Program-made: the position numbers and the translations under genes
Notes under the pieces: model-generated
Seen by the model: only the letters and a program-made list of their open reading frames with translations
Told to the model about the DNA's origin: nothing
The model's database searches: none
DNA from: Vibrio algicola
GTDB taxonomy: Bacteria > Pseudomonadota > Gammaproteobacteria > Enterobacterales > Vibrionaceae
Direction: 5' to 3'
Assembly: GCF_009601765.2 (NCBI RefSeq)
Contig: NZ_CP045699.1
Span: 1,984,001 to 2,048,000 of the forward strand
Length of the DNA: 64,000 bases
Shown: piece by piece, positions 18,843 to 28,648 of the stretch
How positions within the stretch are numbered: the stretch's first letter is position 1
Layout of the letters: each line of letters opens with the position of its first letter

Positions 18843-19361
18843 ATGAAAATTGGTCTATTTTACGGCTCCAGCACTTGCTACACCGAAATGGTGTCAGAAA
18901 AAATTCGCGCCATTATTGGTGAAGAGTTGGTGGATATCTACAATATCAAAGATACGCCAGTCTCGACCTTGCAAGATTACGAACTGCTTATTCTGGGGAT
19001 TTCCACTTGGGATTTTGGCGAAATTCAAGAAGACTGGAGCGCGGTGTGGGACCAACTTGATGGCCTAACCCTCAAAGATAAACAGGTCGCGTTATTTGGA
19101 CTCGGCGATCAAGAAGGTTATGGCGAATGGTTCTTAGATGCGATGGGTTTATTGCATGATGAATTACAAGCCACAGGGTGCCAATTTTTAGGTTACTGGC
19201 CTAATCAAGGCTATCAATTTGAGCAATCGAAAGCCCTGACCGAAGACAAAAAATTCTTTGTCGGTTTAGCGCTAGATGAAGACTCTCAGTATGAACAAAC
19301 TGATGAACGGATTGCCACTTGGTGTGAACAGATCTTAGTTGAGTACTACGATAGTTTGTAA
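18843..19361 (+). CDS. fldB: Flavodoxin FldB
   Basis: FMN-binding electron carrier of 172 residues. The phosphate-binding loop is at the N-terminus ([20 protein letters not shown], about residues 2-21). The aromatic FMN-stacking segments follow ([12 protein letters not shown] and [18 protein letters not shown]). The cysteine in GSSTCYTE and the position beside xerD identify it as FldB rather than FldA. In E. coli fldB is induced by SoxS; I found no soxbox here. It is followed by a palindromic element rather than a clear terminator. Confidence 0.93.
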   Translation: MKIGLFYGSSTCYTEMVSEKIRAIIGEELVDIYNIKDTPVSTLQDYELLILGISTWDFGEIQEDWSAVWDQLDGLTLKDKQVALFGLGDQEGYGEWFLDAMGLLHDELQATGCQFLGYWPNQGYQFEQSKALTEDKKFFVGLALDEDSQYEQTDERIATWCEQILVEYYDSL

Positions 19362-19395
19362 ATGTTGCACATTGTCTTCGCTTAATGACAGCTTA

Positions 19396-19544
19396 ATATC
19401 AATTCTATTTAATATTTGATCAATTTGAATACGCCGAAAAGACGCTGATCCGTCCTTGGTCGCTTGAGAAAAGGCCATCCATGGCCTTTGACACTTTTCT
19501 CTGTACTCAATTTTGAACGATCATTCAATTTATGAAATTGGTAT
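19396..19544. repeat. Palindromic intergenic element, copy C
   Basis: Opposite orientation to copies A and B. The ends are ATATCAATTCTATTTAAT and AATTTATGAAATTGGTAT (inverted, imperfect). It carries the internal hairpin AAAGGCCATCCATGGCCTTT and the block GAAAAGACGCTGATCCGTCC. It lies 35 bases after the fldB stop. Confidence 0.88.
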
Positions 19545-19591
19545 AACACCCTGTTATCGCTATGATTGATTGCAAAAACACACACCTCTCT

Positions 19592-19643
19592 CGTCATCCC
19601 GTACATGAGCCTAAGCGAAGAAGATACGGGAGCTCGCTTTTAT
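19592..19643. repeat. REP-like palindrome, short copy
   Basis: CGTCATCCCGTACATGAGCC, then CTAAGCGAA, then ACGGGAGCTCGCTTTTA. The two ends pair in part (CCCGTA with TACGGG). It shares GTGAGCCTA-type and CTCGCTTTTA blocks with the longer palindrome at 49490-49598. Confidence 0.6.
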
Positions 19644-19660
19644 CTTATCGATTATAAAAT

Positions 19661-19697
19661 AAAAAAGGCCGAGTCATCGGTAAGATAGCTCAGCCTT
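19661..19697 (-). terminator. Terminator of brnQ
   Basis: On the minus strand AAGGCTGAG pairs with CTCGGCCTT (one wobble), followed by TTTT. It lies 31 bases after the brnQ stop. Confidence 0.85.
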
Positions 19698-19728
19698 TAT
19701 TGTTTTTATCCGTTCATTGCCAAGCTAA

Positions 19729-21075
19729 TTACAACGCTTCAAACTCAACGTTATTGTCTGCTTGGTTTGACAATTCAGTCTCGCCTTGATCTACCTTTTT
19801 CGGCACTATTAGCATAAACATGATTGCCGCCAACGTTGGTAACATCCATGCCATACCATAATCGAATAATGGTAAGAAGTTCAGTGCCGACACATCAATA
19901 TTAACCGCTTTAGCAGCATCGATTAACGCAAACAGCAGCGAAATCAACACCACGCTACGATACGCCAATGCACGGTTTGGTAAACGAGAACGCACCAAGG
20001 TCAAAAATACAATCGCAATCGCAACCGGATACAAGGCAAACAAGACCGGCACAAATAGCGCGATTAATTGTGTCAGTCCAACATTCGCCACAAGCGCACA
20101 AGCAGAACCAATTACCACAACCCAAACTTTATAACTGATTGGCGTTAATGAACTAAAGTAATCCGAACAAGCCGAAATCAAACCTATCGATGTGGTTAAA
20201 CATGCCAATAATACAATGGTGCTCAACACTAACTGACCTTCAGTGCCAAATAACGCTTGTACATAAACACTTAAGATTGCACCGCCATTATCCAAACCAG
20301 AAGCAATCGAATTACTGGTCGCGCCTAAGTAAAATAATGAGATGTACACTAATGCTAAACCTGCCGCCGCAATAAAGGCAGCATAGATAACGTATTTCGT
20401 TACCGCCGCTTTTTGAGTGATTTTTTTGCTGCGCAGCGCTTCAATGATCAAGGTACCAAACATCAAAGAGGCAAAAGTATCCATGGTGTTGTAACCATCA
20501 AGGAAACCAGTACTAAAGGGTTGCTGAATGTAGCTGGCTTGGGCGGCTAAAATATCCCCTTGCGGGTTTAAAAACACCATCACAGATAACACGGCTAAAC
20601 CAATAAATAATACTGGCGTCAGCACTTTACCTATCACATCAAGTAATCGCCCTTGTGACCAAGCAAAAAACATCGCAACCACAAAAAACAGAACTGAAAA
20701 GAGCGTTAATTGTGTTTGTGACGGGACATCTAAAAAGGGTTTAATGCCCATTTCATACGCTACTAAGCCTGTACGAGGCGCAGCAAACGCAGGACCAATA
20801 ATAATAAAGAACAACACCGCGATAATAGTTGCGGTTTTCTTTGGTAGATCTTGAGTCAGTTTATCCCAACCACCACCGACCAAGGCAATTGCAATAATAC
20901 CCAGTAGAGGGAGGCCAACCGCCGTGATCAAAAAACCCACCATGGTCGGAATAACGTGATCGCCCGCCAGTTGACCTGCAAGCGGTGGGAAGATAATGTT
21001 GCCAGCGCCAAGAAAGAAGGCAAACAACATAAAGCCTAAGGCAATAACATCCGTTATTTTTAACTTCTGGTTCAA
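19729..21075 (-). CDS. brnQ: Branched-chain amino acid carrier BrnQ (LIVCS family)
   Basis: Inner-membrane, cation-coupled importer of leucine, isoleucine and valine. The 448-residue protein is almost entirely hydrophobic, with about 12 helices. It carries the family N-terminus FMLFAFFLGAGNIIFPPLAGQLAG and the later SLMFGTLIIEALRSK and CLTTSIGLISACSDYF stretches. The start is TTG at 21075 (MNQKLKITDVIALGF) with AAGGGG upstream. The minus-strand terminator is close. It stands alone and is divergent from trmN6. I found no Lrp site that I could defend. Confidence 0.93.
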   Translation of the reverse strand: MNQKLKITDVIALGFMLFAFFLGAGNIIFPPLAGQLAGDHVIPTMVGFLITAVGLPLLGIIAIALVGGGWDKLTQDLPKKTATIIAVLFFIIIGPAFAAPRTGLVAYEMGIKPFLDVPSQTQLTLFSVLFFVVAMFFAWSQGRLLDVIGKVLTPVLFIGLAVLSVMVFLNPQGDILAAQASYIQQPFSTGFLDGYNTMDTFASLMFGTLIIEALRSKKITQKAAVTKYVIYAAFIAAAGLALVYISLFYLGATSNSIASGLDNGGAILSVYVQALFGTEGQLVLSTIVLLACLTTSIGLISACSDYFSSLTPISYKVWVVVIGSACALVANVGLTQLIALFVPVLFALYPVAIAIVFLTLVRSRLPNRALAYRSVVLISLLFALIDAAKAVNIDVSALNFLPLFDYGMAWMLPTLAAIMFMLIVPKKVDQGETELSNQADNNVEFEAL

Positions 21076-21374
21076 AATAACCCCTTAATAAAATAATAGT
21101 ACATCTAAGATTCGATTCAGTAGAACAACCCAATCAACTGCATAATGATAAGATAATGACCAAAAGGTACAAGATGCGCAATAGATCCAACAAAAACACC
21201 ATAATATAACAAGTTATTAACCACAAACCAGTTCGTTAAACTGGCTAATTAGTAAATTGGCAGCGTTTAATGCTTAACAATAAGTAAACAAATACATAAC
21301 CGTAGCAAAACAAAAGACCAATTAATGAGTAATCAATAGCATTTACAGCTAGTTTTAGTGGAAGTATTAACACC

Positions 21375-22082
21375 ATGAATAAGACGAAAGATTTTAGCTT
21401 TAAGCAATTTTCAATTTGCGGTGGCCAATCTGGAATGGCAGTCAGTACCGATGGGGTTTTGCTCGGTGCGTGGATCCAATTACATGATAAACATAAGATT
21501 TTAGATATTGGCACCGGCACCGGTTTACTCGCCTTGATGTGTGCCCAACGCAGTGACAAAAGCCAAATCACCGCCGTTGATATTGACGAGGGGGCCGTGT
21601 GCGCTGCGCGCTATAATGCCGAGCAAAGCCCTTGGCATCAGCGACTTAAAGTGCAGCAAACGGATATTACCCACGCCGATTTAAAGCAACAATTTGACCG
21701 TATCATTTGTAATCCGCCCTATTTCACCAGCGGAGAGGCCACTCAACATCAGGCTCGCGCGCAAGCTCGTCATACTCTCACCTTGTCTCATCACGCATTA
21801 TTAACGGCTTGCAAAACATGGTTAACTTGCGAAGGTCGCGCCAGTTTTATCTTACCTAAAGTCGAAGGGCTCGCTTTTATTGGATTAGCTCAATCGCAAG
21901 GTTGGTATTTAAGCCGGTTATGCTTGGTTCATACCACGCTAAAAAAAACCAGTTATCGTGTATTATTCGAATTAAGCCTTAGCCCCAGTGAGACTCAACA
22001 AAGCGAATTAACTATTCATCAAGACAGTGGTTACAGTGAAGCGTTTATTGATCTCACTAAAGCCTTTTACTTAAAGATGTAA
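21375..22082 (+). CDS. trmN6: tRNA1(Val) (adenine(37)-N6)-methyltransferase TrmN6 (YfiC)
   Basis: Methylates N6 of adenosine 37 in tRNA1-Val using S-adenosylmethionine. The 235-residue Rossmann-fold enzyme has the SAM-binding motif LDIGTGTGLLALMCAQRS (about 41-58), the acidic VDIDEGAV segment and the catalytic IICNPPYF motif typical of N6-adenine methyltransferases. The N-terminus FSFKQFSICGGQSGMAVSTDG is characteristic of YfiC. It sits next to srmB, as in E. coli, but here both genes are on the same strand with 97 bases between them. Confidence 0.94.
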   Translation: MNKTKDFSFKQFSICGGQSGMAVSTDGVLLGAWIQLHDKHKILDIGTGTGLLALMCAQRSDKSQITAVDIDEGAVCAARYNAEQSPWHQRLKVQQTDITHADLKQQFDRIICNPPYFTSGEATQHQARAQARHTLTLSHHALLTACKTWLTCEGRASFILPKVEGLAFIGLAQSQGWYLSRLCLVHTTLKKTSYRVLFELSLSPSETQQSELTIHQDSGYSEAFIDLTKAFYLKM

Positions 22083-22179
22083 TTTTTAAGACTTTGGGTG
22101 TATAATGCGCGACCGTTTTACCATCCCTATTTATTGCGAGTGGTAACATCCATAACCACAAGCTTGCTGGAGAATATAC

Positions 22180-23415
22180 GTGATCAGAACTTTTGCTGAA
22201 CTCGAACTAGACCAAAACCTTATTTCTGCTATTGAAGATATGGGTTTTGAACGTCCAACTCAAATTCAATCTGAAGCTATTCCGCAAGCACTTGATGGCA
22301 AAGATATTCTTGCCTCTGCGCCAACCGGTACCGGTAAAACAGCTGCCTTTGCACTGCCTGCGCTGCAATACTTGCAAGACTTTCCGCGCAAACGTGCAGG
22401 CCCCGCTCGTATCTTGATCTTAACCCCAACTCGCGAACTGGCGATGCAGGTTGCCGATCAAACTCGCACACTGGCAAAAAATACTAATTTGAATGTCTTC
22501 ACCATTACTGGTGGTGTGATGTACGAAGAGCACGCCGATATTTTGGCGACCACACAAGATATCGTGGTAGCAACTCCGGGTCGCTTAATGGAGTACATTG
22601 AATCTGAGCGCTTTGATTGCCGTGCGATTGAATGGCTAATTTTAGATGAAGCCGATCGCATGCTGGATATGGGCTTTGGTCCTGTGGTTGACCGTCTATC
22701 GGCTGAATGTCGCTGGCGTAAACAAACCTTACTTTTCTCTGCGACTTTAGAAGGCCGTGGGGTGGAAGGTTTTACTGAAGACCTACTTAAAAACCCAGTA
22801 AAACTAGAAGCGGATCCTTCTCGTCGTGAGCGCAAGAAGATCACTCAATGGTATCACCGTGCAGATTCACCTCAGCACAAGTTCTCGATGTTAAAGCACA
22901 TTTTAACCGAGCAAGCTGAACGCACCATTATTTTTGTGAAAACTCGTGAACGTCTTGCTTCATTGCGCCTGCAATTAGAAAGCGCGCAAATTGTCTGTTC
23001 ATGGATCCAAGGTGAAATGCCACAAGATCGTCGTAACAATGCGATTTCTCGTTTCCGTGATGGTGAAGTCAATGTCCTTATAGCTACCGATGTTGCCGCG
23101 CGTGGTATCGATTTACCCGACGTCAGCCATGTGATCAACTACGACATGCCGCGCAGCGCCGATGTCTATTTACACCGTATTGGCCGTACAGCTCGTGCTG
23201 GTAAAAAAGGTAATGCTCTTTCTATTGTTGAAGCCCACGACCAAGAAATGATTGAACGTGTGATGCGCTACATTCAAGAAGAAATCAAAGAACGCTACAT
23301 TAAAGAGATGCGCCCTGAGCACAAAAAACCGGCGCTGAAGAAGAAAAATAAAAAGAAAGTTAAAGCGGCTGCGGCAGCTAAGAAAAAGACCGCCGTGAAG
23401 AAGAAAAAGAAATAG
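22180..23415 (+). CDS. srmB: DEAD-box RNA helicase SrmB
   Basis: SrmB helps early 50S subunit assembly. The 411-residue protein has a Q motif (TFAELELDQNL ... RPTQIQSEAIP), Walker A (ASAPTGTGKTAAF), PTRELAMQ, LDEADRMLD (DEAD), SAT, and the second-domain motifs DVAARGIDLPDV and HRIGRTARAG. The C-terminal tail (about 375-411) is almost all Lys and Ala, as expected for RNA binding. The start is GTG at 22180 with TGGAG upstream; the protein begins MIRTFAELELD. Confidence 0.95.
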   Translation: MIRTFAELELDQNLISAIEDMGFERPTQIQSEAIPQALDGKDILASAPTGTGKTAAFALPALQYLQDFPRKRAGPARILILTPTRELAMQVADQTRTLAKNTNLNVFTITGGVMYEEHADILATTQDIVVATPGRLMEYIESERFDCRAIEWLILDEADRMLDMGFGPVVDRLSAECRWRKQTLLFSATLEGRGVEGFTEDLLKNPVKLEADPSRRERKKITQWYHRADSPQHKFSMLKHILTEQAERTIIFVKTRERLASLRLQLESAQIVCSWIQGEMPQDRRNNAISRFRDGEVNVLIATDVAARGIDLPDVSHVINYDMPRSADVYLHRIGRTARAGKKGNALSIVEAHDQEMIERVMRYIQEEIKERYIKEMRPEHKKPALKKKNKKKVKAAAAAKKKTAVKKKKK

Positions 23416-23458
23416 TCCGCTGATCTCAGTTCAGTAGCACTAAAGACAAATCTAAACA

Positions 23459-23485
23459 GGGAGCATTCATTTGCTCCCTTTTTTT
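23459..23485 (+). terminator. Terminator of srmB
   Basis: GGGAGCA-TTCATT-TGCTCCC followed by seven T. Confidence 0.92.
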
Positions 23486-23532
23486 ATGGCCATTGATTCG
23501 TTGGAATAGCACGCTTAATCGAACAGCTTGTG

Positions 23533-24309
23533 CTACTTCTGCTCTTCGCGCTTAAACACCAATTCGGTCGCGCTCGATTCAGCCTCAACAAAATAATAAC
23601 CTGCGACATCAAATTCTTTTAGATCCGCTAATGATGAAACCTTATTCTCGATGATATAACGCGCCATCATGCCGCGGGCTTTTTTGGCATAAAAGCTGAT
23701 CACTTTATAAGTGCCATTTTTGCAATCTTTAAACACCGGCGTAATGATCTGGCCTGTCACTTTCTTTGGTTTCACGGCTTTAAAGTATTCATTCGAAGCA
23801 AGATTAATTAGAAAATCATCCCCTTGTGCCTGTAGCGCTTGATTAACCGCCTCGGTAATAATGTCGCCCCAGAATTGATACAAGTTAGTACCACGTTCAT
23901 TAGCCAGGCGAGTGCCCATTTCCAAACGATACGGTTGCATCAGATCTAACGGCTTTAATAAACCATACAAACCGGAAAGCATTCGCAGGTGCGATTGAGC
24001 ATAGTCAAGCTCAGCATCGGATAAGCTGGTCGCATCCAACCCCGTATAAACATCGCCTTTAAAAGCAAAAATGGCTTGGCGAGCATTATCAAAATCAAAG
24101 TGGTCGCTCCACTGCTCAAAGCGCGCCACATTCAAACCAGCAATTTTATCACTAACTTTCATTAAGCCAGAAATGTCTTGTGGTGAAAGCTTGCGACACA
24201 CATCGATCAGTTGTGCAGAGTGTGAAATAAACTCTGGCTGGGTATGCTTACGCGTGGATAAAGGTGAGTCGTAATCTAACGTCTTTGCCGGGGAAACCAA
24301 GATCAACAT
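23533..24309 (-). CDS. yaaA: Peroxide stress response protein YaaA
   Basis: YaaA lowers free iron and protects DNA during peroxide stress in E. coli; it has a DNA-binding DUF328 fold. The 258-residue protein matches the family throughout: [85 protein letters not shown] place the start at 24309; the open frame runs to 24390, but the extra residues have no family match and approach the palindromic element. E. coli yaaA is under OxyR; I see no clear OxyR site here. Confidence 0.94.
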   Translation of the reverse strand: MLILVSPAKTLDYDSPLSTRKHTQPEFISHSAQLIDVCRKLSPQDISGLMKVSDKIAGLNVARFEQWSDHFDFDNARQAIFAFKGDVYTGLDATSLSDAELDYAQSHLRMLSGLYGLLKPLDLMQPYRLEMGTRLANERGTNLYQFWGDIITEAVNQALQAQGDDFLINLASNEYFKAVKPKKVTGQIITPVFKDCKNGTYKVISFYAKKARGMMARYIIENKVSSLADLKEFDVAGYYFVEAESSATELVFKREEQK

Positions 24310-24354
24310 AATTTGTCCGTCCTTTGATATCAATCCAAGGGGTTTTATACTCTG

Positions 24355-24455
24355 CCAATATTGAGCATAGAGAAAAGAGTCAAAGGCCATGGACGGTCTT
24401 TTTCAAGTGTCCAAGGGTAGAGTCGCGTCTTTTCGGCATGTTCAAATGGACCAAA
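24355..24455. repeat. Palindromic intergenic element, copy D (second subfamily)
   Basis: Has AATATTGAGCATAGAGAAAA at one end and GTCTTTTCGGCATGTTCAAA at the other. It shares the CAAAGGCCATGGACGG block with the other copies, but GAGCATAGAG replaces GAGTACAGAG, as in the copy at 47713. It lies upstream of yaaA. Confidence 0.75.
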
Positions 24456-24516
24456 GATCCCATCGAATGACTATAATTATTCATTCTCAAATTCAATGGT
24501 TATCAATATAACAAAA

Positions 24517-24542
24517 AAAACCGCACATCACTGTACGGTTTT
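24517..24542 (-). terminator. Terminator of the amino acid:sodium symporter gene
   Basis: On the minus strand AAAACCGTAC pairs with GTGCGGTTTT (one wobble) and runs into a T tract. It lies 28 bases after the stop at 24570. Confidence 0.88.
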
Positions 24543-24569
24543 CTCTATTAGTCTCATCTGCGTGGGTTA

Positions 24570-26015
24570 TTACAACTTAGCGGATTCTTTTTTCTTTTCT
24601 GTACCCCAAACACCTGGTTCGATTTGTGATTTCAATTCAGGGAAATCATTGGCATCGAACGTCGGTAATTTACCTTCATCCAGTTGTTTGTTGTAATCTT
24701 TTGCCAGTTTAATCACGATACCCGATAGCAAAATAATCGCCACCAAGTTAACAATCGCCATTAAACCCATTGATGCATCGGCCAATGCCCAGATGGTTGG
24801 CGCATCTTTTACCACACCGAACATTACCATCCCTAACACCATCACACGGAAGATATTTTTTGCATGCTGTGATTTTTTGAAGATAAAGACAATGTTACCT
24901 TCAGCATAAGAATAGTTAGCAATAATTGAAGTAAATGCGAAGAAGAAAATCGCAATCGCCACAAAGGTTTTACCCCATTCGCCAACTTGAGAGCTCAATG
25001 CATTCTGAGTTAATACGATGCCATCCATTTGCATACCAGGAACATATTCACCCGATAACAAAATGATAGACACGGTAGCAGTACAAATAACAATAGTATC
25101 AACAAATACACCTAGCATTTGCACATAACCTTGCGATGCTGGGTGTGGAGGGTATGGCGTAGCGGCGGCGGCAGCATTAGGCGCAGAACCCATACCCGCT
25201 TCGTTGGAGAACAAACCACGAGCAACACCGGTTTTAATTGCGTTCATAACCGCATAACCAACACCACCTGCGGCGGCTTCTTGCAGACCGAAAGCACTCT
25301 TAAAGATAAGCTCAAATGCGGCAGGCACTTTATCAAGATTCATGATAATAACGAATACAGCGAGCACTAAGTAGAAAATCGCCATAATCGGCACTAACAG
25401 TTCGGCAGTTCGTGCAATTTTACGGATACCACCAAAGATAACAAAACCAGACAGCAGCACTAATACAACACCAACCATGGTTTTATCCCAATGGAAAGCA
25501 GTATGCATAGCCGCAGCAATCGAGTTAGATTGCACCGCATTAAATACCAAACCAAAAGCAATGATCAAAAAGACAGAGAATAAAGTCCCCATCCAACGCA
25601 TGCCTAGGCCTTTTTCCATATAATAAGCTGGACCACCACGGTAAACACCATCTTCACCGGGGGTTTTATAAAGCTGAGCTAAAGTACTTTCTGCGAATGC
25701 CGTTGCCATACCGACCATGGCAATCAACCACATCCAGAAAATAGCACCGGGACCACCCACCATAAGCGCGACTGCCACACCGGCCATATTACCGGTACCG
25801 ACACGCGCGGCTAAGCTAGTACAAAAAGCTTGAAAGGAAGATATACCATCTTTGTCGGCTTTACGGCTATGCTTTAAAACCGAAAACATGTGGCCGAAGT
25901 GGCGAAATTGAATAAAGCCAAGACGAACAGTGAAGAACACCCCCACCCCAACCAATAAATACACTAAGATCGATCCCCAAAGAAGACCGTTTACTAACCC
26001 AAGTAGATCCGTCAC
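24570..26015 (-). CDS. Alanine/glycine:cation symporter (AGCS family)
   Basis: Inner-membrane sodium-coupled importer of alanine or glycine. The 481-residue protein has about 10-11 helices and the AGCS hallmarks: SSFQAFCTSLAARVGTGNMAGVA near the N-terminus (unwound helix 1 substrate site), GGPGAIFWMWL and RGLFSNEAGMGSAPNAAAAA. The C-terminal tail is hydrophilic. I choose GTG at 26015 (MTDLLGLVNGLLWGS) because GAGG lies seven bases upstream. The frame stays open to 26057 without support. The exact substrate cannot be told from sequence, so I give no symbol. Confidence 0.9.
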   Translation of the reverse strand: MTDLLGLVNGLLWGSILVYLLVGVGVFFTVRLGFIQFRHFGHMFSVLKHSRKADKDGISSFQAFCTSLAARVGTGNMAGVAVALMVGGPGAIFWMWLIAMVGMATAFAESTLAQLYKTPGEDGVYRGGPAYYMEKGLGMRWMGTLFSVFLIIAFGLVFNAVQSNSIAAAMHTAFHWDKTMVGVVLVLLSGFVIFGGIRKIARTAELLVPIMAIFYLVLAVFVIIMNLDKVPAAFELIFKSAFGLQEAAAGGVGYAVMNAIKTGVARGLFSNEAGMGSAPNAAAAATPYPPHPASQGYVQMLGVFVDTIVICTATVSIILLSGEYVPGMQMDGIVLTQNALSSQVGEWGKTFVAIAIFFFAFTSIIANYSYAEGNIVFIFKKSQHAKNIFRVMVLGMVMFGVVKDAPTIWALADASMGLMAIVNLVAIILLSGIVIKLAKDYNKQLDEGKLPTFDANDFPELKSQIEPGVWGTEKKKESAKL

Positions 26016-26803
26016 GTAAACCTCACATAAATTTATGACAACATTCACCCCCACCACTCATTGGTAGGTTCCTTCTGTCTTACCTTTTATCTTTATAATC
26101 TTGTCATAATCACAAAAGGTAAAACCCTGACACCAAACTTTCCCTCGATGCCGACACTCAAACGCTCATCAGTCTATATCAATATAAGATCGGCAGAGAA
26201 ATATAATGACCAGCAGGATAATGCAGGGCTAAGCGTCAAAAATCAATATGAATCTAATTTCATAACTATGCGTTATTTTGCTATCGAAACCTAAGTATTC
26301 AATATATTTAGTCGGTAAATAATCATAAAAATGGCATTAAACCCTAATCTTTAGAGATGTGTTATCTGTTGCTATTCAAATATAACAATCTGACTTCGAC
26401 CTAAAAAACCACCAATGAAACAAGGCCTTTTTAACTTTGCATAAATTACTTCGAACCATGTCATCAACAGAACCACCTAACAAAAAATCACTATTCCTTC
26501 CAATTGATATTGGTAACGAAATATTAACAATTATCAGGGTTATTAATGAGATTTAATTTTACATAAACACAACCAAGTGGTCACTTTTTAACCTCACCTT
26601 CAAAAAGTTTGATAGTCTTTGCAGAATGACATGAAAATTTCATTATTTAGAAACAAATGAGAAATAGTTCAAAGTTAAGCTTTTCAAAAGTGTGGTATCT
26701 ATAACTCTCCAAATAAGCATTAGGTTTAAGGTGTTTGTCTGGGATAAATTTATTCTTGAGTCACACTATTCTTGGATAATCTATAGTAGAGAGGGATCAT
26801 ATT
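26016..26803. other. Gene-poor spacer upstream of the AGCS symporter and the DUF3545 gene
   Basis: 788 bases, AT-rich, between divergent genes. I found no convincing gene. On the minus strand, about 26051-26070, CCTACCA-ATGAG-TGGTGGG makes a 7-bp hairpin in the leader of the symporter. It does not match the glycine riboswitch, which often precedes such genes. A 234-base plus-strand open frame at 26061-26294 has no ribosome site or family resemblance. Confidence 0.5.
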
Positions 26804-26989
26804 ATGGAAGGTTTTCAACTCGATAGCATCATGGATATGGAAACGGATCAGTACCGCTCGACCAGAGTAAAAGCAGGCAAACGTAAATGGAGAGAAATTG
26901 AAGCGATTCTAGACCGAAGACAACTCCAAAAGGAATTAATGGAATTGGATTACAGTGGTGAGTACAAGCTCGACGATATTCAAATTTAA
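26804..26989 (+). CDS. DUF3545 family small protein
   Basis: A 61-residue charged cytoplasmic protein. It has the basic core KAGKRKWREIEAILDRRQLQKEL (about residues 23-45, given in part as KRKWREIEA), which I recognise as the DUF3545 signature of vibrios and relatives. No function is known. The core is probably one long amphipathic helix with an acidic C-terminus, which could bind nucleic acid or a protein partner; that is inference. The ATG at 26804 has AGAGAGGG upstream. It stands alone between a long spacer and the convergent hemerythrin gene. Confidence 0.85.
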   Translation: MEGFQLDSIMDMETDQYRSTRVKAGKRKWREIEAILDRRQLQKELMELDYSGEYKLDDIQI

Positions 26990-27094
26990 CCATAACTGAA
27001 ACATCAATAATTTGGTTATACCGTTTCATGTTTATCATCAAAAATAGGCGCTAATAGCGCCTATTTTCAATCTTGAGTTCACCATTTTTAACGG

Positions 27095-27622
27095 TTATAT
27101 CAACGCCACTAATTTGGCATAATCTTGCTCGATATCAGCACCAAATAGCGGATCTTTATCCGCTTCGCCCCATAGAGATTCAACCTGTTGCCAGTCTTGG
27201 TCAGTAAACATCTTCTTCAATTGCGGCAGTATTTCTCGCTCTTCAAAATCAAGATGTTTCTTTTGTTGATGAATAAAATTGGCTAATGCTTGGTAAAAAA
27301 CATCATGTGGCACCACCGCATCTTGATTAACCATTTCAACCAGTTCGGCAAACTCTTGGCTCACCTGCGCTAACTCATGATGCGCTTGTTCAAGATTGGC
27401 GATTTGTTCATCATTGCCATAATGCTCTAAATAATAATGATAAATAATGTCTTCTTTAGGGTGATGAGTTTGTTCTGAATGCTGTTGCAGATAATGGATT
27501 ACTTCTGCTATCACATTATAATCAATACTTTTTTCAGCCTTTAAATCGGCTAAAAGCTTATCTAACACCACCAACAATCGCACCATATAGCTGTGTTCTC
27601 GACTAATAATTTCGCCTAACAT
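27095..27622 (-). CDS. Hemerythrin (HHE) domain protein
   Basis: A 175-residue four-helix-bundle protein that probably binds a di-iron centre. Candidate ligands are His in SREHSYMV, His in QTHHPKEDIIYHYYLEH, His in EQAHHELAQ, and His-x-x-x-Glu in KKHLDFEEREILPQL. Such proteins sense or carry O2 or NO, or handle iron-sulfur repair. The start at 27622 (MLGEIISREHSY) has AGGAG nine bases upstream; the longer open frame to 27694 lacks a ribosome site. It follows ung on the same strand. Its setting near grcA and the Arc genes suits an oxygen-linked role, but that is inference. Confidence 0.88.
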   Translation of the reverse strand: MLGEIISREHSYMVRLLVVLDKLLADLKAEKSIDYNVIAEVIHYLQQHSEQTHHPKEDIIYHYYLEHYGNDEQIANLEQAHHELAQVSQEFAELVEMVNQDAVVPHDVFYQALANFIHQQKKHLDFEEREILPQLKKMFTDQDWQQVESLWGEADKDPLFGADIEQDYAKLVALI

Positions 27623-27747
27623 AACTGTCTCCTTGTGCAGTTTCGCTGCTTTAATTATAGCGCGATTTCGATAGTCCCTCTTATTCTCGATCAATAAAGC
27701 AACAAAATGAGAACAAAAAAATCACCAGTCATTTTAATCTATGATCA

Positions 27748-28416
27748 TCAAAGTGGTGGCAAAAGCCAATCAATCGGGGTCATTGCTTGCTGCTCTAATA
27801 GCTGATTACTGCGCGAGAAATGCTCACAGCCAAAGAAACCACGATGAGCAGACAAAGGAGAAGGATGTGGCGCAGTGAGTACAAAGTGTTTGTCACTGTC
27901 GATTTTCGCACCTTTCTTTTGCGCATGAGCCCCCCACAATAAAAAGATCACACCCGTTTTATGCTGATTGATCTGATCAATAATGTGATCGGTAAAGGTC
28001 TCCCAGCCTGATTTAGCATGAGAATGTGCTTTGCCTTGTTCCACAGTTAACACAGTATTAAGCAATAACACCCCTTGTTTAGCCCAGCTTTCCAAATAAC
28101 CATGCGAAGGCGTGGTGAAATCTTTAATATCCAAAGCAAGTTCTTTATAAATATTGGCCAACGACGGTGGCACTTTCACATTGGGCAATACAGAAAAAGC
28201 CAAACCATGAGCTTGATTCGGTCCATGATAGGGATCTTGCCCTAGCACCACTATTTTCACTTGCTCAAATGGCGTGTAATCAAATGCGCTAAAAACCTGC
28301 TCTTGAGGAGGGAAGATCTCAATCTCAGGATCAGAACGTTGCGATTCAACAAATGCCATCAATTGCTGAAAATATGGCAGTTGTTGCTGCTGTTTGATTA
28401 TTGTTGCCCAATCCAT
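27748..28416 (-). CDS. ung: Uracil-DNA glycosylase
   Basis: Removes uracil from DNA as the first step of base excision repair. The 222-residue family 1 enzyme has the water-activating motif [18 protein letters not shown] (Asp of GQDPYH) and the leucine-loop motif [14 protein letters not shown] with the catalytic His. I take ATG 28416 ([16 protein letters not shown]) with AGAGG upstream; a GTG six codons earlier is possible. It is likely co-transcribed with the hemerythrin gene 125 bases downstream. Confidence 0.96.
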   Translation of the reverse strand: MDWATIIKQQQQLPYFQQLMAFVESQRSDPEIEIFPPQEQVFSAFDYTPFEQVKIVVLGQDPYHGPNQAHGLAFSVLPNVKVPPSLANIYKELALDIKDFTTPSHGYLESWAKQGVLLLNTVLTVEQGKAHSHAKSGWETFTDHIIDQINQHKTGVIFLLWGAHAQKKGAKIDSDKHFVLTAPHPSPLSAHRGFFGCEHFSRSNQLLEQQAMTPIDWLLPPL

Positions 28417-28506
28417 CTCATTGCCTCTTGTCACTCAAATTTGTCAGTATTGGGTTTATTTTACCTCTAACTTACCTCTGCTGACATAAAAAATTCATTT
28501 AAAATC

Positions 28507-28522
28507 GTCGTAAAATTACGAC
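28507..28522. promoter_or_regulatory. Perfect inverted repeat in the ung-grcA spacer
   Basis: GTCGTAA-AA-TTACGAC, two 7-base arms. It lies 91 bases upstream of ung and could be an operator. The binding protein is unknown. Confidence 0.45.
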
Positions 28523-28606
28523 AAAATGAGCTATCAAATATATTTTAAAGCTTAAAAATAAGTTACAAAGCCACGTTTATTAAGGTTTTCTTGATTTACA
28601 GCAACA

Positions 28607-28648
28607 AAAACCACCAATAATGGAAAATAAAATTGGTAGTTTTTTGAC
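28607..28648 (+). terminator. Orphan terminator-like hairpin upstream of grcA
   Basis: AAAACCACCAAT pairs with ATTGGTAGTTTT (one mismatch) around a 13-base loop and runs into T residues. No plus-strand gene precedes it, so it may end a small RNA from the ung-grcA spacer. Confidence 0.5.

Noticed and set aside
24310..24390. Longer N-terminus for YaaA
   Set aside because: The extra 27 residues have no family match, and translation from there would begin inside the repeat-flanking sequence.
26016..26100. Glycine riboswitch before the alanine/glycine symporter
   Set aside because: This gene type often has one in vibrios. The leader lacks the conserved glycine-aptamer core, and only a single 7-bp hairpin is visible.
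26061..26294. 77-codon plus-strand open frame upstream of the symporter
   Set aside because: No Shine-Dalgarno, no family resemblance, and it lies in the symporter leader.
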